DNA from: Sphingobium sp.
GTDB taxonomy: Bacteria; Pseudomonadota; Alphaproteobacteria; Sphingomonadales; Sphingomonadaceae
Direction of reading: 5' to 3'
DNA: 59,475 nucleotides
Assembly: GCA_020446425.1 (NCBI GenBank)
Contig: JAGRES010000014.1
Span: 1 to 59,475, forward strand
This document shows positions 27,765 through 37,516 of the stretch, in pieces (position 1 is the stretch's first letter; each line of letters opens with the position of its first letter). The notes below the pieces were generated by a model, which was not told the origin of the DNA, did no database searches, and saw only the letters and a program-made list of their open reading frames with translations. The translations under genes and the position numbers were made by a program.

Positions 27765-29433
27765 CCCGCCCGCAGCCGCGCTCCGCCATCTGCGCCCGCA
27801 GCTTCGCAATATATTTGCTGTTCCAGTTGACGCAGCTGACACCCATCGGTCCGAACGCGCCGACATCAAAGATCGCGACATCATGAAGATCGCATAGCCG
27901 GTCCAGCCTGTTGGGCGTCAACATGCCCAGCGCCATCACAACCGGCCGACCCAGCGGCTCGCCATGCACACCACGCACGACATCGGTAACATATCGCCCG
28001 CCACGCGGATCGACCAGCACGACGTCCGCATCGCTCGCCATGATGAGCCGGTGGCTGGCCGCATAGGGCGCGACATAATCATGCACGCGCATCATCAGGA
28101 AACTGCCGGTCAGAACCGCCACCACGACCGACAGCCACACTGGCCGCATATCCGCGCGCCGCATGCTCGCCCAGCCGAAACCGGCCAGCAGTGCGAAGCT
28201 GCCGATATAACCGTGCAGATAGCGATAGCCCCAGCCATAGCCTTGGTCGATGGCGAGTGCCGCCATGCCGAGTGCGCCCAGCCCAAGCGGCAGCGCGACG
28301 CGTTGCCCACGCAGCGCCGCACGCCAGCCCATACGCCACAGACCGATAAAGGCCAGCGGCACGAGCAACAGGTTGTTCCACGCAATAAAGCGGGAGAGGT
28401 GCAGCAGCGGATGCCATTTGTTGAGCCGGTCGATCAGGCTGTCCATCTTGTCCACAACGCCCGCAGACGGGCGGACATCGGCGGCGGGGCCATAAAGGTC
28501 GATCAGCATTACGGGCCACAGCTTTGCCCAGATCAGCACCGCCAGTGCCAGCACTGCGCCATGGAACAGGAACGCGCCCCAGCGCCGCCCCAGCGCAAAC
28601 CACAACAGGAAGGGCGCGAGAAAAGGCAGCGGATAATGATATTGATGCAGGCCCGCGAGCAACAGCGCCACCACGCCAGCCGCTGCATGGCCGATGCGGT
28701 CATCGCGCAGCACCAGCGCCAACCACGCCATGTTGAGCGCGAAATGCCCGGTCATCGCATAGGGTGTCATTGCGGTGACGAGCAGCTGCGTCGAGCTGAG
28801 TGCCATCAGCATCACGACCGTGACGGCATCGCTGCGATCCGGGAATAGCCTCAGCGCCGCGCGCCAGAGCGAGATCAAACCGATGATCAGGAAAAGCGGC
28901 CCGGCCAGATCGGCATCGCCCAGAAAACCGCACAGCGCACGCCATACCGCATTGAGCGGCAGATAAGCCGCCGTCCAATAATGATCCGCGCCGAAGGGTG
29001 AGAAAAACTCTGGCATGATCGCGCGGCGATAGTCGATCCATTCGGGCGGGATTGGCCTGCCCAGCCACCCCAGCGACAGCGACCACGCGGCGAATTCCGC
29101 CATCTCCTCGTCACGCGACAGACTGTAATCGCTGAACAGCCAATAATGACCCGACCACGCAATCAGAGCGAAGGCGATCAGGAGGAAGGCCACCACCCGG
29201 CCATTTACCGCCCATGCCGTTTTCTCCTGCGGCGCGAAGCGCGATGCGAACGCCGCCAATGCCAGCGCGCTACAGCCCAGCAGCAATGCCGGCATATCCT
29301 GCGCCATGAACAGATAGCGGGAAATGCTATGGCTGCGGACGCCGGATATCTCGACGGCCCAGGTGACCCCCAGCCAGAGCGATATCAGAAGCGCGCTCAC
29401 CAGCAGCAGCCAGGAGATACGCGCCGGCTTCAT
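27748..29433 (-). CDS. GT-C-fold membrane glycosyltransferase-like protein
   Basis: A 561-residue protein with about ten to twelve membrane helices. The first extracytoplasmic loop has DYSLSRDEEMAEFAAW, the acidic pair expected in GT39/ArnT-type (GT-C) enzymes that use polyprenyl-phosphate sugars. The C-terminal part is soluble (VVLVDPRGGRYVTDVVRGVH) and ends near CVNWNSKYIAKLRAQM. It is the last gene of the minus-strand polysaccharide cluster and overlaps the upstream FkbM gene by four bases. It may glycosylate the polymer or a lipid; the substrate is unknown. Its 3' end overlaps the amidohydrolase by 17 bp. Confidence 0.75.
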   Translation of the reverse strand: MKPARISWLLLVSALLISLWLGVTWAVEISGVRSHSISRYLFMAQDMPALLLGCSALALAAFASRFAPQEKTAWAVNGRVVAFLLIAFALIAWSGHYWLFSDYSLSRDEEMAEFAAWSLSLGWLGRPIPPEWIDYRRAIMPEFFSPFGADHYWTAAYLPLNAVWRALCGFLGDADLAGPLFLIIGLISLWRAALRLFPDRSDAVTVVMLMALSSTQLLVTAMTPYAMTGHFALNMAWLALVLRDDRIGHAAAGVVALLLAGLHQYHYPLPFLAPFLLWFALGRRWGAFLFHGAVLALAVLIWAKLWPVMLIDLYGPAADVRPSAGVVDKMDSLIDRLNKWHPLLHLSRFIAWNNLLLVPLAFIGLWRMGWRAALRGQRVALPLGLGALGMAALAIDQGYGWGYRYLHGYIGSFALLAGFGWASMRRADMRPVWLSVVVAVLTGSFLMMRVHDYVAPYAASHRLIMASDADVVLVDPRGGRYVTDVVRGVHGEPLGRPVVMALGMLTPNRLDRLCDLHDVAIFDVGAFGPMGVSCVNWNSKYIAKLRAQMAERGCGRVIQTR

Positions 29434-30197
29434 GCGCTGGTAGCTCCATCGCGCGCCAGATCGGCGCGCAGGAACACACCATCCATTTCGACCAGCAGCG
29501 GAAAATGCCCCTTGTTATTGGCGAAAAAAGCGTTGGGTATTAAGCCCTTGGCTTCCAGATATGCGATCATATCTTGATAGTCGCTCGCGCCGTCATATTG
29601 CGGCCGCACGGCAAGCTCGCTCTGCACTCCGATCATCTCGCAGAGGCGCTCGCCTGCCCCTTCGCACACCGAGCGGTCATGCCCCTGCGTGTCCATTTTG
29701 AGGAAAGGCCGCGTCAGGCCATGAGGCCCAAGCAGCTCGTCCAGCATGCCGTCAAGGCGGCGGCATGGCGCCTCCACCGTGCGCTCCACCCGGTTGCGTT
29801 CGGTAAAGATCGGATCGAGCCGTTCGGAGGGCTTGGCAATGGAACTGAACTGGTTGGCAGCCATGATGTTGAACGTCACGCTGCCGTCGAAGTCCGACAG
29901 CGCCATGTTGAAGACGTGCCATTTGGCGTCGCGCGCAGCATTGCGCTCCAGAACGGCGAACACATCCGGGTTCGGCTCGAACGAGAAGATATGCCCGGCA
30001 AAGCCCGCATCCCTGCGCGCCTGCATCGCATATTGCCCTTCGTTTGCGCCCACATCTATCAGTGCGTCGATGCGGAACGCGGAGAGGAACCGCCGCAGCG
30101 CCAATATCTCGGGATATTGATGCACCCGCCCGGCCAGCGCCAGCCGCACACCAAGCCAGCGTTGCGACAGTTCGCGCATGATACGCCCTGATGTCAT
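29430..30197 (-). CDS. FkbM-family methyltransferase
   Basis: A 255-residue SAM-dependent methyltransferase. The SAM-binding motif is IDALIDVGANEGQYAMQAR, with FSFEPNPDVFAVLERNA and the later LKMDTQGHDRSVCEGAG typical of the FkbM fold. It probably O-methylates a sugar of the exopolysaccharide. Four-base overlaps join it to the genes on both sides. Confidence 0.9.
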   Translation of the reverse strand: MTSGRIMRELSQRWLGVRLALAGRVHQYPEILALRRFLSAFRIDALIDVGANEGQYAMQARRDAGFAGHIFSFEPNPDVFAVLERNAARDAKWHVFNMALSDFDGSVTFNIMAANQFSSIAKPSERLDPIFTERNRVERTVEAPCRRLDGMLDELLGPHGLTRPFLKMDTQGHDRSVCEGAGERLCEMIGVQSELAVRPQYDGASDYQDMIAYLEAKGLIPNAFFANNKGHFPLLVEMDGVFLRADLARDGATSA

Positions 30198-31357
30198 AGG
30201 CTTGCCTGCACCCTTTCCAGCGCTGTCTCATATACGGCCAGTGTCGCCGCCGCCGCATCGTTCCATTGCCCCAGCCCCGCGCGCAAGGCTAGCGCCTCGC
30301 GTCCCAGCCGCGCCCGTTCACCAGCATCCTTCACCAGCAGCCGCATAATATTGGCAAGCGCGCCGCTATTGTCCGGCGGGCAGAGCGCAATGGCTTTCTC
30401 GTCCATCCCGGCGAACATGCCGACACGCGTCGCCACCATCGCCTTGCCATAATGCAGCGCGGAGAGAAATGCGCCGCTGCTGTCGATATCGCGATAGGGA
30501 AAAGCAATAATATCCGCCTTGCGCAGGTGCGCGTCCAGCCGCCCTTCCTGCAAAAACCCCAGGTCGAGCAACAGCCGGTCGCAAAAGCCCGATCCGCGCA
30601 CCTTGCCGATCAGCGCGTCGATATCCATGAATGGCTTGCCCGCGACCGCCAGCTCGCAATCGCGCCCCTCGCGCCACAACGCCAGCGCAGCGTCGATCAG
30701 CAGGTCGAAGCCTTTATAAGGGCGGATCGTACCAAAAAACAGGATACGCGGCCGCCTCGGCTGCCGGACCGCTTTCATGTCCTGCTCAGACGCCAGCGCC
30801 AGTTCCATCGGCGGGTGCGACACGATATGAATACGATCTTCCGCCACCCCCTGCGCCACCAGCGCCGCGCGTGTTTCCGCGCCATGCACGATCAGCGCAT
30901 CGAATTCTCTCAACAACGCGCCATAGCCCCTGCCCTGCGCGCCGCTGTCGCCGTGAAAGGCCGATGCGTTATGCACGGTGTGCACCAGCGCGGGCCGGTG
31001 TTTTTGCCCCTTCAGCCGCACCAGCATATGCCGGTCCGCCATTGGCAGCGGCAGCCACTGCACATGCACGACATCGGCGGTCTTGAGCGCCCCCAGCCCG
31101 CCCAGCCGCGCGGCCGCCAGATATTCCGTGCCCTTGATCGCGCGGAACAGCCGCCCCTCACCGGCAACGCCGCGCACTCTCTCCGACAGACCGAAGAAAT
31201 GCGGATCATAGCGGTAATGTGCATGTTCGATGGCGTCGGTCGCGCGCTTCGGGCGGCCCAGCAGAATGACCTCATGCCCCGCCTGCCCCAACGCCGAGCA
31301 CAGGCTGTCGTCATAGCGCCCGGTGAAAAGCGACGGATCCACCATGGCGAGTTTCAT
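30194..31357 (-). CDS. Family 4 glycosyltransferase
   Basis: A 387-residue GT-B enzyme. The N-terminal part has MVDPSLFTGRYDDSLCSALG and VVHVQWLPLP. The donor-sugar domain has ILFFGTIRPYKGFDLLIDAA and a variant of the usual E-x7-E region at FPYRDIDSSGAFLSALHYGK. It adds a sugar to the growing lipid-linked repeat. It overlaps the flippase and FkbM genes by four bases on either side. Confidence 0.9.
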   Translation of the reverse strand: MKLAMVDPSLFTGRYDDSLCSALGQAGHEVILLGRPKRATDAIEHAHYRYDPHFFGLSERVRGVAGEGRLFRAIKGTEYLAAARLGGLGALKTADVVHVQWLPLPMADRHMLVRLKGQKHRPALVHTVHNASAFHGDSGAQGRGYGALLREFDALIVHGAETRAALVAQGVAEDRIHIVSHPPMELALASEQDMKAVRQPRRPRILFFGTIRPYKGFDLLIDAALALWREGRDCELAVAGKPFMDIDALIGKVRGSGFCDRLLLDLGFLQEGRLDAHLRKADIIAFPYRDIDSSGAFLSALHYGKAMVATRVGMFAGMDEKAIALCPPDNSGALANIMRLLVKDAGERARLGREALALRAGLGQWNDAAAATLAVYETALERVQASL

Positions 31358-32685
31358 CGCGACTGCCGCAACCTGTTGATCGAGGCCAGATGGAGCAGTG
31401 CCGCCGCCACAAACACCAGCGTGTAGATGGCCATGAAAATATGGTCGATGGGCTGTGCCGTCAGCTGCGCGTGCAACACTGCGGCCAGCGGCGCGGCGAG
31501 CAGCGATCCGGCGAGGAACGGCAGGGAACAGCGCAGCAGTTTATCGAAGCGCCCCAGCGCGCCCTGCAAATACACGGACACGGACATGATGGACAGCACC
31601 GCCAGCAGCACACAAAGCGACAGGACCTCGATCATTTCGAAGCTGCTGTTACCGTCATACAGGAAGGCGAACAGGCGCTGGCCAATAGCGATCAGCACCA
31701 ATCCCGCACATAGCGCGATCCCCAGCGCCATTGCCCCGGCGCGTTTGAGCGCCCTGCCGAACGCCTCCATCTCACCCGCGAACCAATGCCGCGTGAGGCG
31801 TGGCAATGCGCCCTCTATCGTCGCTCGGATCGCGGTGGCGACAGCGCGGATCATCTTGAAGCAGAAATCGAACAGCAGGATCAGCGCCATATCCTTGCTG
31901 ACCGCCGCGATCACGAAATAGGGGCCGTTATAGGCAGCAACTTCGCTCATCGTCAGTGCCGCCGACGAGCCAATATCGCGCATATAGGTGTCGCGTACAT
32001 GACGACCGCCGGTGCGCCACGCGAACCATTGCCTGCGCCGCATGCCCGTGCGCTTGTGAATCAGGAACATGCCGAACAGCGCGCAGAGGATATTGAGCGC
32101 GAGCTGAATCGCTACCGAGGCCAACAGGCTGAGGCCCACGAGCACCGCGAACAATGCGGCCAGCGCCAACAACCGGCGCGCTATGTCGACCGCTTCCCAT
32201 ATCAGATTGCGGTCGAGCGCCGCCAATGCGCGCTTGGAGAGCAGCAGCAGCACATTAAACGCCGATACCAGGAAGAACAGGATCAGTACCGCAGGAAAAC
32301 CGGTGCGTATCCAGCCCAATGCTATGCCCAGCGCCACCAGCAGGCTGGAGCAGATCATCAGCCCGCACAGGAACAGGAAGAGCACGCCGACTTCTTCCAG
32401 CCGGAAATCGCCGTCATTGTCCTGTTCGCCCATCCCTGTGCGATGCAGCCAGTACCGCCGCAACCGCGCATAGATGACATTGGTAAAGCCGAATTCCGCC
32501 GAGATGGTGAAATTGTTGAACGCGACCAGCAACAGGAAAACCCGGAAATCATTCGTCGGCATGGCTCGCACGAATACGAATGTCACGGCAAAGCCCCAGA
32601 GCATCACCAGTGCGACATTGATGAGCTTGGCGAAGGTAACCACCTTCGTCGAACGCTCTCCCGCCGCGATGATCGTCCTGACCAC
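31354..32685 (-). CDS. Polysaccharide flippase-like MATE/MVF membrane protein
   Basis: A 443-residue protein with about twelve membrane segments, in the Wzx/lipopolysaccharide exporter superfamily by topology (LINVALVMLWGFAVTFVFVR; AYNGPYFVIAAVSKDMALIL). It is expected to flip a lipid-linked repeat across the inner membrane. No Wzy polymerase is recognisable nearby. Translation is coupled to the glycosyltransferase downstream by a four-base overlap. Confidence 0.8.
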   Translation of the reverse strand: MVRTIIAAGERSTKVVTFAKLINVALVMLWGFAVTFVFVRAMPTNDFRVFLLLVAFNNFTISAEFGFTNVIYARLRRYWLHRTGMGEQDNDGDFRLEEVGVLFLFLCGLMICSSLLVALGIALGWIRTGFPAVLILFFLVSAFNVLLLLSKRALAALDRNLIWEAVDIARRLLALAALFAVLVGLSLLASVAIQLALNILCALFGMFLIHKRTGMRRRQWFAWRTGGRHVRDTYMRDIGSSAALTMSEVAAYNGPYFVIAAVSKDMALILLFDFCFKMIRAVATAIRATIEGALPRLTRHWFAGEMEAFGRALKRAGAMALGIALCAGLVLIAIGQRLFAFLYDGNSSFEMIEVLSLCVLLAVLSIMSVSVYLQGALGRFDKLLRCSLPFLAGSLLAAPLAAVLHAQLTAQPIDHIFMAIYTLVFVAAALLHLASINRLRQSR

Positions 32686-32694
32686 GCCCGCCCC

Positions 32695-33450
32695 CTACCC
32701 CTGTTCCGGCTTGGACGCCTTGCGCGCCCTGTAAAGCGTTTCGCCCAGCGCCATGTCGTGGACGATTGCTCCGCTGCAATGATCGGCGGGAAGAATATCC
32801 ACCTCGAACCCTGCGGCGCGGATGCGGTCGGCAAAATCCGGGCCATATTGCCGCACATGGTCCCATTGGCCAAAGCGCCGCTCGCGCTCGGCGGGGCTCA
32901 TGCCGGGTGTGCCTTCCTCAGTCGGGCGATCCCATAGCGGCACGATCAACCACGCCTCACCGCCCGGTTTCAGCGCCGCATATATATTACGCAGCACCAG
33001 AGCATCATCCGGCACATGCTCCATCACATGGCTGGCGTAGAACAGGTCGAAACGATCCGTGTCGCCGATGTTCATCAGATCAACCGCGCGCACGCCGTCG
33101 ACATCGTAACGCGACGGGTCGATGTCGGCAGGCGCATAATCGGCGGCGGCGTCGCGAAAGCGCGTGACTAGGCTCGCTTCATTTGGCGCCATGTGCAATA
33201 TCGCGCCGCCTAGCGGCATTTTGAGCGCACCATTGTCGATCAGGTGATTGACCAGTCGCTCGCGCGGGGATGACTTGCATTTGGGGCAGCCCCACTCAGC
33301 CTCTTCGCCATAGCGGAAAAAGCCGACCACGGGGCGCTGGCACGCTGGGCACAGGCGGTCCTCGCGCGCACCCAGCCCGGCCCTTATGGCCAGCCCCATG
33401 CGCGACATATGCTTGCCCGCTGCCTTCATCGCGCGTTGCGCGGTGATCAT
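32695..33450 (-). CDS. SAM methyltransferase with N-terminal zinc ribbon
   Basis: A 251-residue class I methyltransferase. Two CxxC pairs near the start (CPACQRPVVGFFRYGE then WGCPKCKSSPRERL) form a zinc ribbon. The Rossmann part has ILHMAPNEASLVTRF, FDLFYASHVMEHVPDD and NIYAALKPGGEAWLIVPLWD. The start at 33450 is used; a TTG at 33519 overlaps the preceding gene's stop (TTGA) and is an alternative. Its neighbours point to methylation in exopolysaccharide synthesis. Confidence 0.85.
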   Translation of the reverse strand: MITAQRAMKAAGKHMSRMGLAIRAGLGAREDRLCPACQRPVVGFFRYGEEAEWGCPKCKSSPRERLVNHLIDNGALKMPLGGAILHMAPNEASLVTRFRDAAADYAPADIDPSRYDVDGVRAVDLMNIGDTDRFDLFYASHVMEHVPDDALVLRNIYAALKPGGEAWLIVPLWDRPTEEGTPGMSPAERERRFGQWDHVRQYGPDFADRIRAAGFEVDILPADHCSGAIVHDMALGETLYRARKASKPEQG

Positions 33451-33515
33451 GCCCTTATTCCCCTCATGCGCCTCAATGCCGCGCAAACCGCCGCATAGTG
33501 GATATGGCGTGCATA

Positions 33516-34904
33516 TCAATAGGCGCGGTCATGCACCAGCACGCGCAATGTCGCCAGCATGATGCCGATATCCCGCCAGATCGACCAGTCCGTCACATAT
33601 TCCAGATCGGACTGGAGACGCAGAATCAGGTCCTCATGCGCATCCGTACTGCCCCGGTGCCCGCGCACCTGCGCCAGGCCGGTTATCCCCGGTTTGATGC
33701 AGTGACGCGCCCAGTATCGGCTGTCGACTTCCCAATAGAGCGTTTCCGCCGCCTTGGCCCCGGCGGCATGCGGGCGCGGCCCGACAATGCTCATATCGCC
33801 TTTCAGCACGTTGAAAAGCTGCGGCAGCTCATCAATGCTGGTGCGGCGGATGAAGCCGCCAACCGCCGTCACGCGCGGGTCATCGCGCCGCGTGAGCTGA
33901 TCCGCCTTGTAATCGGATGCCTCGGCCCGCATCGAGCGGAACTTGTACATGTGAAAAGGCCGTGCATCCCGGCCGAGACGCGCCTGCCGGAACAGGATGG
34001 GTCCGGGGCTGGTCAGTTTCACCGCCAGCGCCGTCAGCACCAATATCGGCGATAGAGCGATGATCGCTCCCAAAGACACGATAATATCGAACAGACGCTT
34101 GATGATGCGGTCGCGATAATCGAGCGGCCCGCCCGCAACGATCATCGTCGGCTGGTGCTGGAACGTGCCGCCATGGGCGGGCGCATAGCGCGCCATTTCC
34201 GGCATCAATATCTCGCCGCGCGCGGACAGGGACTTGAGCGCCATGCTCCACTCGCCGATCCGCTCGCTCGGGCAGGCCACGACAACATGTTCCGCTCCGC
34301 CCACAGCCTCGGCCAGCCGCTCCGCCATGGCCGCATCATGCTGGGCAGGGTCAATACCCAATGCTTTCGCATCGACGACCGGCATGTGCGCGGGCAGCTC
34401 AGGCGGCGGTACGCCATCGACGATGAACAGCTCCATGCGCGGCACCGCACCCAGCATGCGCCGGGCAAGGAATGTGATCAGGAACCGGCAGCCGACAAGG
34501 CCGATGGCGGAAAGCAGGATACCGACGAGGAAGGTCAGGCGGGAGAGCTGCTCGGCAATCTTGGCCAGAAAGATCAGCAGCAATGTGACGAACACCGCCT
34601 GCGCAAACGCCAGCAGCGCATGCCCTGCGCTGACCCGCACCCGCCCCAGCATGCGAATGCCATAGGCGCCGCCATTGATCGCCAGCAGCGCATAGACCGG
34701 CGCGAGCATCGCGAACATGACGATCCCGTGCGGCTTGCCCGGTTCGCCCCAGGCGGACCCCAGAATCAGCCAGTTGGCGAGCACGAAGCAGCCCAGCATC
34801 GTCCACATATCCAGCACCAGGCCGAGCAGATACAGGCGCAGACGCGCGCTTTCCTTGCTGACCGGCGGTCCGGGTGGCGGCAATGTGGCAGGCGATGGTT
34901 TCAT
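33516..34904 (-). CDS. Polyprenyl-phosphate sugar-1-phosphate transferase (initiating enzyme)
   Basis: A 462-residue polyprenyl phosphotransferase of the WcaJ/GumD/PssY type. About four N-terminal membrane helices are followed by a CoA-binding-like region and a C-terminal catalytic domain (from about residue 270). That domain has [20 protein letters not shown], a KFRSMRAEA motif, [20 protein letters not shown] and the [20 protein letters not shown] end. It starts repeat synthesis by loading a sugar phosphate on undecaprenyl phosphate. The ATG at 34904 (MKPSPATLP) is taken; upstream in-frame sequence is unrelated. It is the first gene of the minus-strand polysaccharide operon. Confidence 0.93.
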   Translation of the reverse strand: MKPSPATLPPPGPPVSKESARLRLYLLGLVLDMWTMLGCFVLANWLILGSAWGEPGKPHGIVMFAMLAPVYALLAINGGAYGIRMLGRVRVSAGHALLAFAQAVFVTLLLIFLAKIAEQLSRLTFLVGILLSAIGLVGCRFLITFLARRMLGAVPRMELFIVDGVPPPELPAHMPVVDAKALGIDPAQHDAAMAERLAEAVGGAEHVVVACPSERIGEWSMALKSLSARGEILMPEMARYAPAHGGTFQHQPTMIVAGGPLDYRDRIIKRLFDIIVSLGAIIALSPILVLTALAVKLTSPGPILFRQARLGRDARPFHMYKFRSMRAEASDYKADQLTRRDDPRVTAVGGFIRRTSIDELPQLFNVLKGDMSIVGPRPHAAGAKAAETLYWEVDSRYWARHCIKPGITGLAQVRGHRGSTDAHEDLILRLQSDLEYVTDWSIWRDIGIMLATLRVLVHDRAY

Positions 34905-34976
34905 CCGGCGACCATATGATGACGATGCACGAAATCGCCCCTTTACACGAGCAGCATGGCTCATCAAAGGGGAGGA

Positions 34977-36017
34977 ATGAAGTCTGCTTCGCGCCACTCT
35001 GTCCTGCGATGGCTCATATTGCCATGGTGGACTATCCAGCTTTTCACCGGCGCAAAGTCCTTTGTTGACAACCCGATTATCGGCTCGAAACAGCTCAACA
35101 GGCTGGGGTTGTATACTACGCGGATACGGATTGCGCACTGGCTCGCCGCACACAGGCGCAAGCGTCTGGGCAAGAAAATGAACGCGCGCGACAGAGAGCA
35201 ACTCGCCGAACAGGGCTATGTGCTGGTGCCCGATTTCCTGCCTGCCGGGGAGTTTTCCGCGCTGCGCGACGCGATATTGTCGCGCGCGGCAGATGCGCGC
35301 GAGATGGTGCAGGGCGATGCGATCACGCGGCGCATCGCGATCGACGCAGATATGATGCGCGATATTCCGGCGCTGCGCACATTGATACGCGCGCCGCGAT
35401 GGGCCGCGCTGATGCGTTACGTCGCCAGTTTCAACATAGAACCGCTATATTATATCCAGACGATCCTGTCGCACCGCTTCGATGCGCCAGCCGATCCGCA
35501 ACTCGCCCTGCACGCCGATACATTTCATCCGACCATGAAGGCATGGTATTTCCTGACCGATGTCGCGCCGGAGGATGGTCCCCTCACCTATGTCAACGGT
35601 TCGCACAAGCTGACGCCGCAACGCCTGAAATGGGAGAAAGAAAAGGCGCTTGCGGCACCGGAAGGGCTGGACCGGTTGTCCTCACGCGGCTCAATGCGGA
35701 TCACGCCGGAGGAGCTACCCGCGCTCGGCCTGCCCCCCGCCACCGCGTTCGCTGTACCCGCTAATACGCTGGTGGTTGTCGATACATGCGGTTTTCATGC
35801 GCGCGGCGCGTCGGCGAGACCCTCCATGCGCATCGAAATATGGGCTTATAGCCGCCGCAATCCCTTCATTCCCTGGCTTGGGTGGGATGCACTGAGCCTG
35901 CCCGGCATAGCCGAACGACGCATCGGTATCCTATGGTCTCTTCGCGACAGATTTAAGAAATGGACCGGACAGCCCTGGCGCCCTGCCGGCAAAATAACGC
36001 CCAATTCCAACGGTTAG
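34977..36017 (+). CDS. Phytanoyl-CoA dioxygenase-family Fe(II)/2-oxoglutarate enzyme
   Basis: A 346-residue protein. The double-stranded beta-helix has the HxD metal pair in LALHADTFHPTMKAWYFLTD, the distal His in DTCGFHARGASARPSMR and the 2-oxoglutarate-binding Arg just after. The ATG at 34977 is preceded by GGGGAGGA. It is divergent from the initiating glycosyltransferase gene and so lies in the exopolysaccharide locus. Hydroxylation of a lipid or sugar part of the polymer is an inference; the family substrate range is wide. Confidence 0.85.
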   Translation: MKSASRHSVLRWLILPWWTIQLFTGAKSFVDNPIIGSKQLNRLGLYTTRIRIAHWLAAHRRKRLGKKMNARDREQLAEQGYVLVPDFLPAGEFSALRDAILSRAADAREMVQGDAITRRIAIDADMMRDIPALRTLIRAPRWAALMRYVASFNIEPLYYIQTILSHRFDAPADPQLALHADTFHPTMKAWYFLTDVAPEDGPLTYVNGSHKLTPQRLKWEKEKALAAPEGLDRLSSRGSMRITPEELPALGLPPATAFAVPANTLVVVDTCGFHARGASARPSMRIEIWAYSRRNPFIPWLGWDALSLPGIAERRIGILWSLRDRFKKWTGQPWRPAGKITPNSNG

Positions 36018-36128
36018 TCGCATTTTGCGCTGCGATATTAACAAATAGGTCCATTATGGTTACAGGGCGATTTACTCGACGTCATAGTAGTTATAAGGCT
36101 GCGCATGACTTATAGTGGGGTGAATTAA

Positions 36129-36227
36129 ATGGGGCAGCACAAAATAAGCAGTGCTGATAATAATATTTTGATTTTATACTGTAATGGGGGATTTCTCGCC
36201 TCCATAAAACCGGAGAAGAAGGCATGA
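36129..36227 (+). CDS. Possible 32-residue leader peptide coupled to the KpsS-like gene
   Basis: The ATG at 36129 is preceded by GGGGTGA and opens a 32-codon frame that ends MGQHKISS...IKPEKKA. Its TGA at 36225-36227 overlaps the downstream ATG (ATGA). It lies in an AT-rich gap, unlike the GC-rich surroundings. The frame is short, and no similarity is recognised. It may be a regulatory leader peptide, a coupling device or chance. Confidence 0.35.
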   Translation: MGQHKISSADNNILILYCNGGFLASIKPEKKA

Positions 36228-37516
36228 AGCCTTACACGCCGCTAAAGCGCCGGTTTCTCTTCCTTCAGGGGCCGCCTGGCCCTTTCTTCTGGCTATTGGG
36301 GCAGCAGCTCGCCGAGCGCGGCCATCCGATATTCCGCATCAACTTCAATGGCGGCGACCGTGCCGACTGGCCGGGCAACGCCACCAATTACCGCGGCAAT
36401 ACATCCGGATGGAATCGCTTCTTCGACCGATATGTAACCGACAACAAGATCACGGATATCCTGCTCTTCGGCGACTGCCGCCCACTGCACCAGGCCGCTC
36501 ACGGCATGGCCAAACTGCGCGGCATCAGTATCCATGTGTTCGAGGAAGGCTATATCCGTCCGCACTGGGTCACGATGGAGCCTGATGGCGTTAATGGTCA
36601 TTCCCGGCTGTCACGCGATCCCGAATGGATAGTGAAGCAGGCGGCCTATCTGCCTCCTGTCCCCGTGCCTGTTCCGATTACAGCAAGTTTCAACCGGCGT
36701 ATGCACGATGCGATCCGCTATTATGCAGCGGACTGCCTCAACCGCTGGCAATATCCTTTTTACCGCACGCACCGTCCGGGCTCCATCCTGGCTGAGGGCG
36801 GCGGATGGCTATTGAAGTTCGCTCGCAAAAAGCTGCACGATGATATCAACCGCAAGGCGCTGGGCGAGATAGCGCGGTCGAACTATTTCCTGTTCCCGCT
36901 TCAGCTCAATTCCGATTATCAGATCCGCACACACTCTCCCTTCCCAAGCATGCGGGATGCAGCCATCTATGTGATGGAGAGCTTTGCGTTCCATGCCTCC
37001 GAACGCGTCAAACTCGTAATCAAGGAGCACCCGCTGGACTGCGAATATCGCAGCTGGCGGCGCTTTGTGAACAAGCATGCGCGCAGGCTGGGGATTGAAG
37101 GTCGCGTGATTACCATTGCGGGTGGCGATCTCGGCAAGATGGCGCGCGACAGTCTGGGTATGGTCACCGTCAACAGCACATCGGGCACGTTGGGCCTGAG
37201 CGCCGGCACGCCGGTTTTCGTGCTGGGCAGCGCGATATACGACATTCCCGGCATCACCCATCAGGGGCAGCTCGACGAATTCTGGCCTTCTCCACAAACG
37301 CCGAACGCGTATCTCTACGACGCCTTCTGCCGGGTACTGCACACACGTTGCCTAGTATCTGGCGGGTTCGCCAGTCAGTCCGCTATCGCTACGTTGATCG
37401 AGTCCACTCTGATGCGACTGTTCGACGATCCGGCCCATATCCCTGTGAAGGTCGATATGGACCGGAATATCATGGATCAGGCGGCAGCTTCCGTCATCTC
37501 CGCCACCGGCACCTGA
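36224..37516 (+). CDS. KpsS-like capsule polysaccharide protein
   Basis: A 430-residue protein of the capsule-synthesis/KpsS family (glycosyltransferases that build the Kdo linker on phosphatidylglycerol in group 2 capsules). Marks are [20 protein letters not shown], the GWNRFFDRY helix, [31 protein letters not shown] and [20 protein letters not shown]. Its 3' end overlaps ahpF by 40 bp, tail to tail. With the neighbouring initiating transferase and flippase it points to a capsule or holdfast-like polymer. kpsC/D/E/M/T partners are not in the window. Confidence 0.87.
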   Translation: MKPYTPLKRRFLFLQGPPGPFFWLLGQQLAERGHPIFRINFNGGDRADWPGNATNYRGNTSGWNRFFDRYVTDNKITDILLFGDCRPLHQAAHGMAKLRGISIHVFEEGYIRPHWVTMEPDGVNGHSRLSRDPEWIVKQAAYLPPVPVPVPITASFNRRMHDAIRYYAADCLNRWQYPFYRTHRPGSILAEGGGWLLKFARKKLHDDINRKALGEIARSNYFLFPLQLNSDYQIRTHSPFPSMRDAAIYVMESFAFHASERVKLVIKEHPLDCEYRSWRRFVNKHARRLGIEGRVITIAGGDLGKMARDSLGMVTVNSTSGTLGLSAGTPVFVLGSAIYDIPGITHQGQLDEFWPSPQTPNAYLYDAFCRVLHTRCLVSGGFASQSAIATLIESTLMRLFDDPAHIPVKVDMDRNIMDQAAASVISATGT

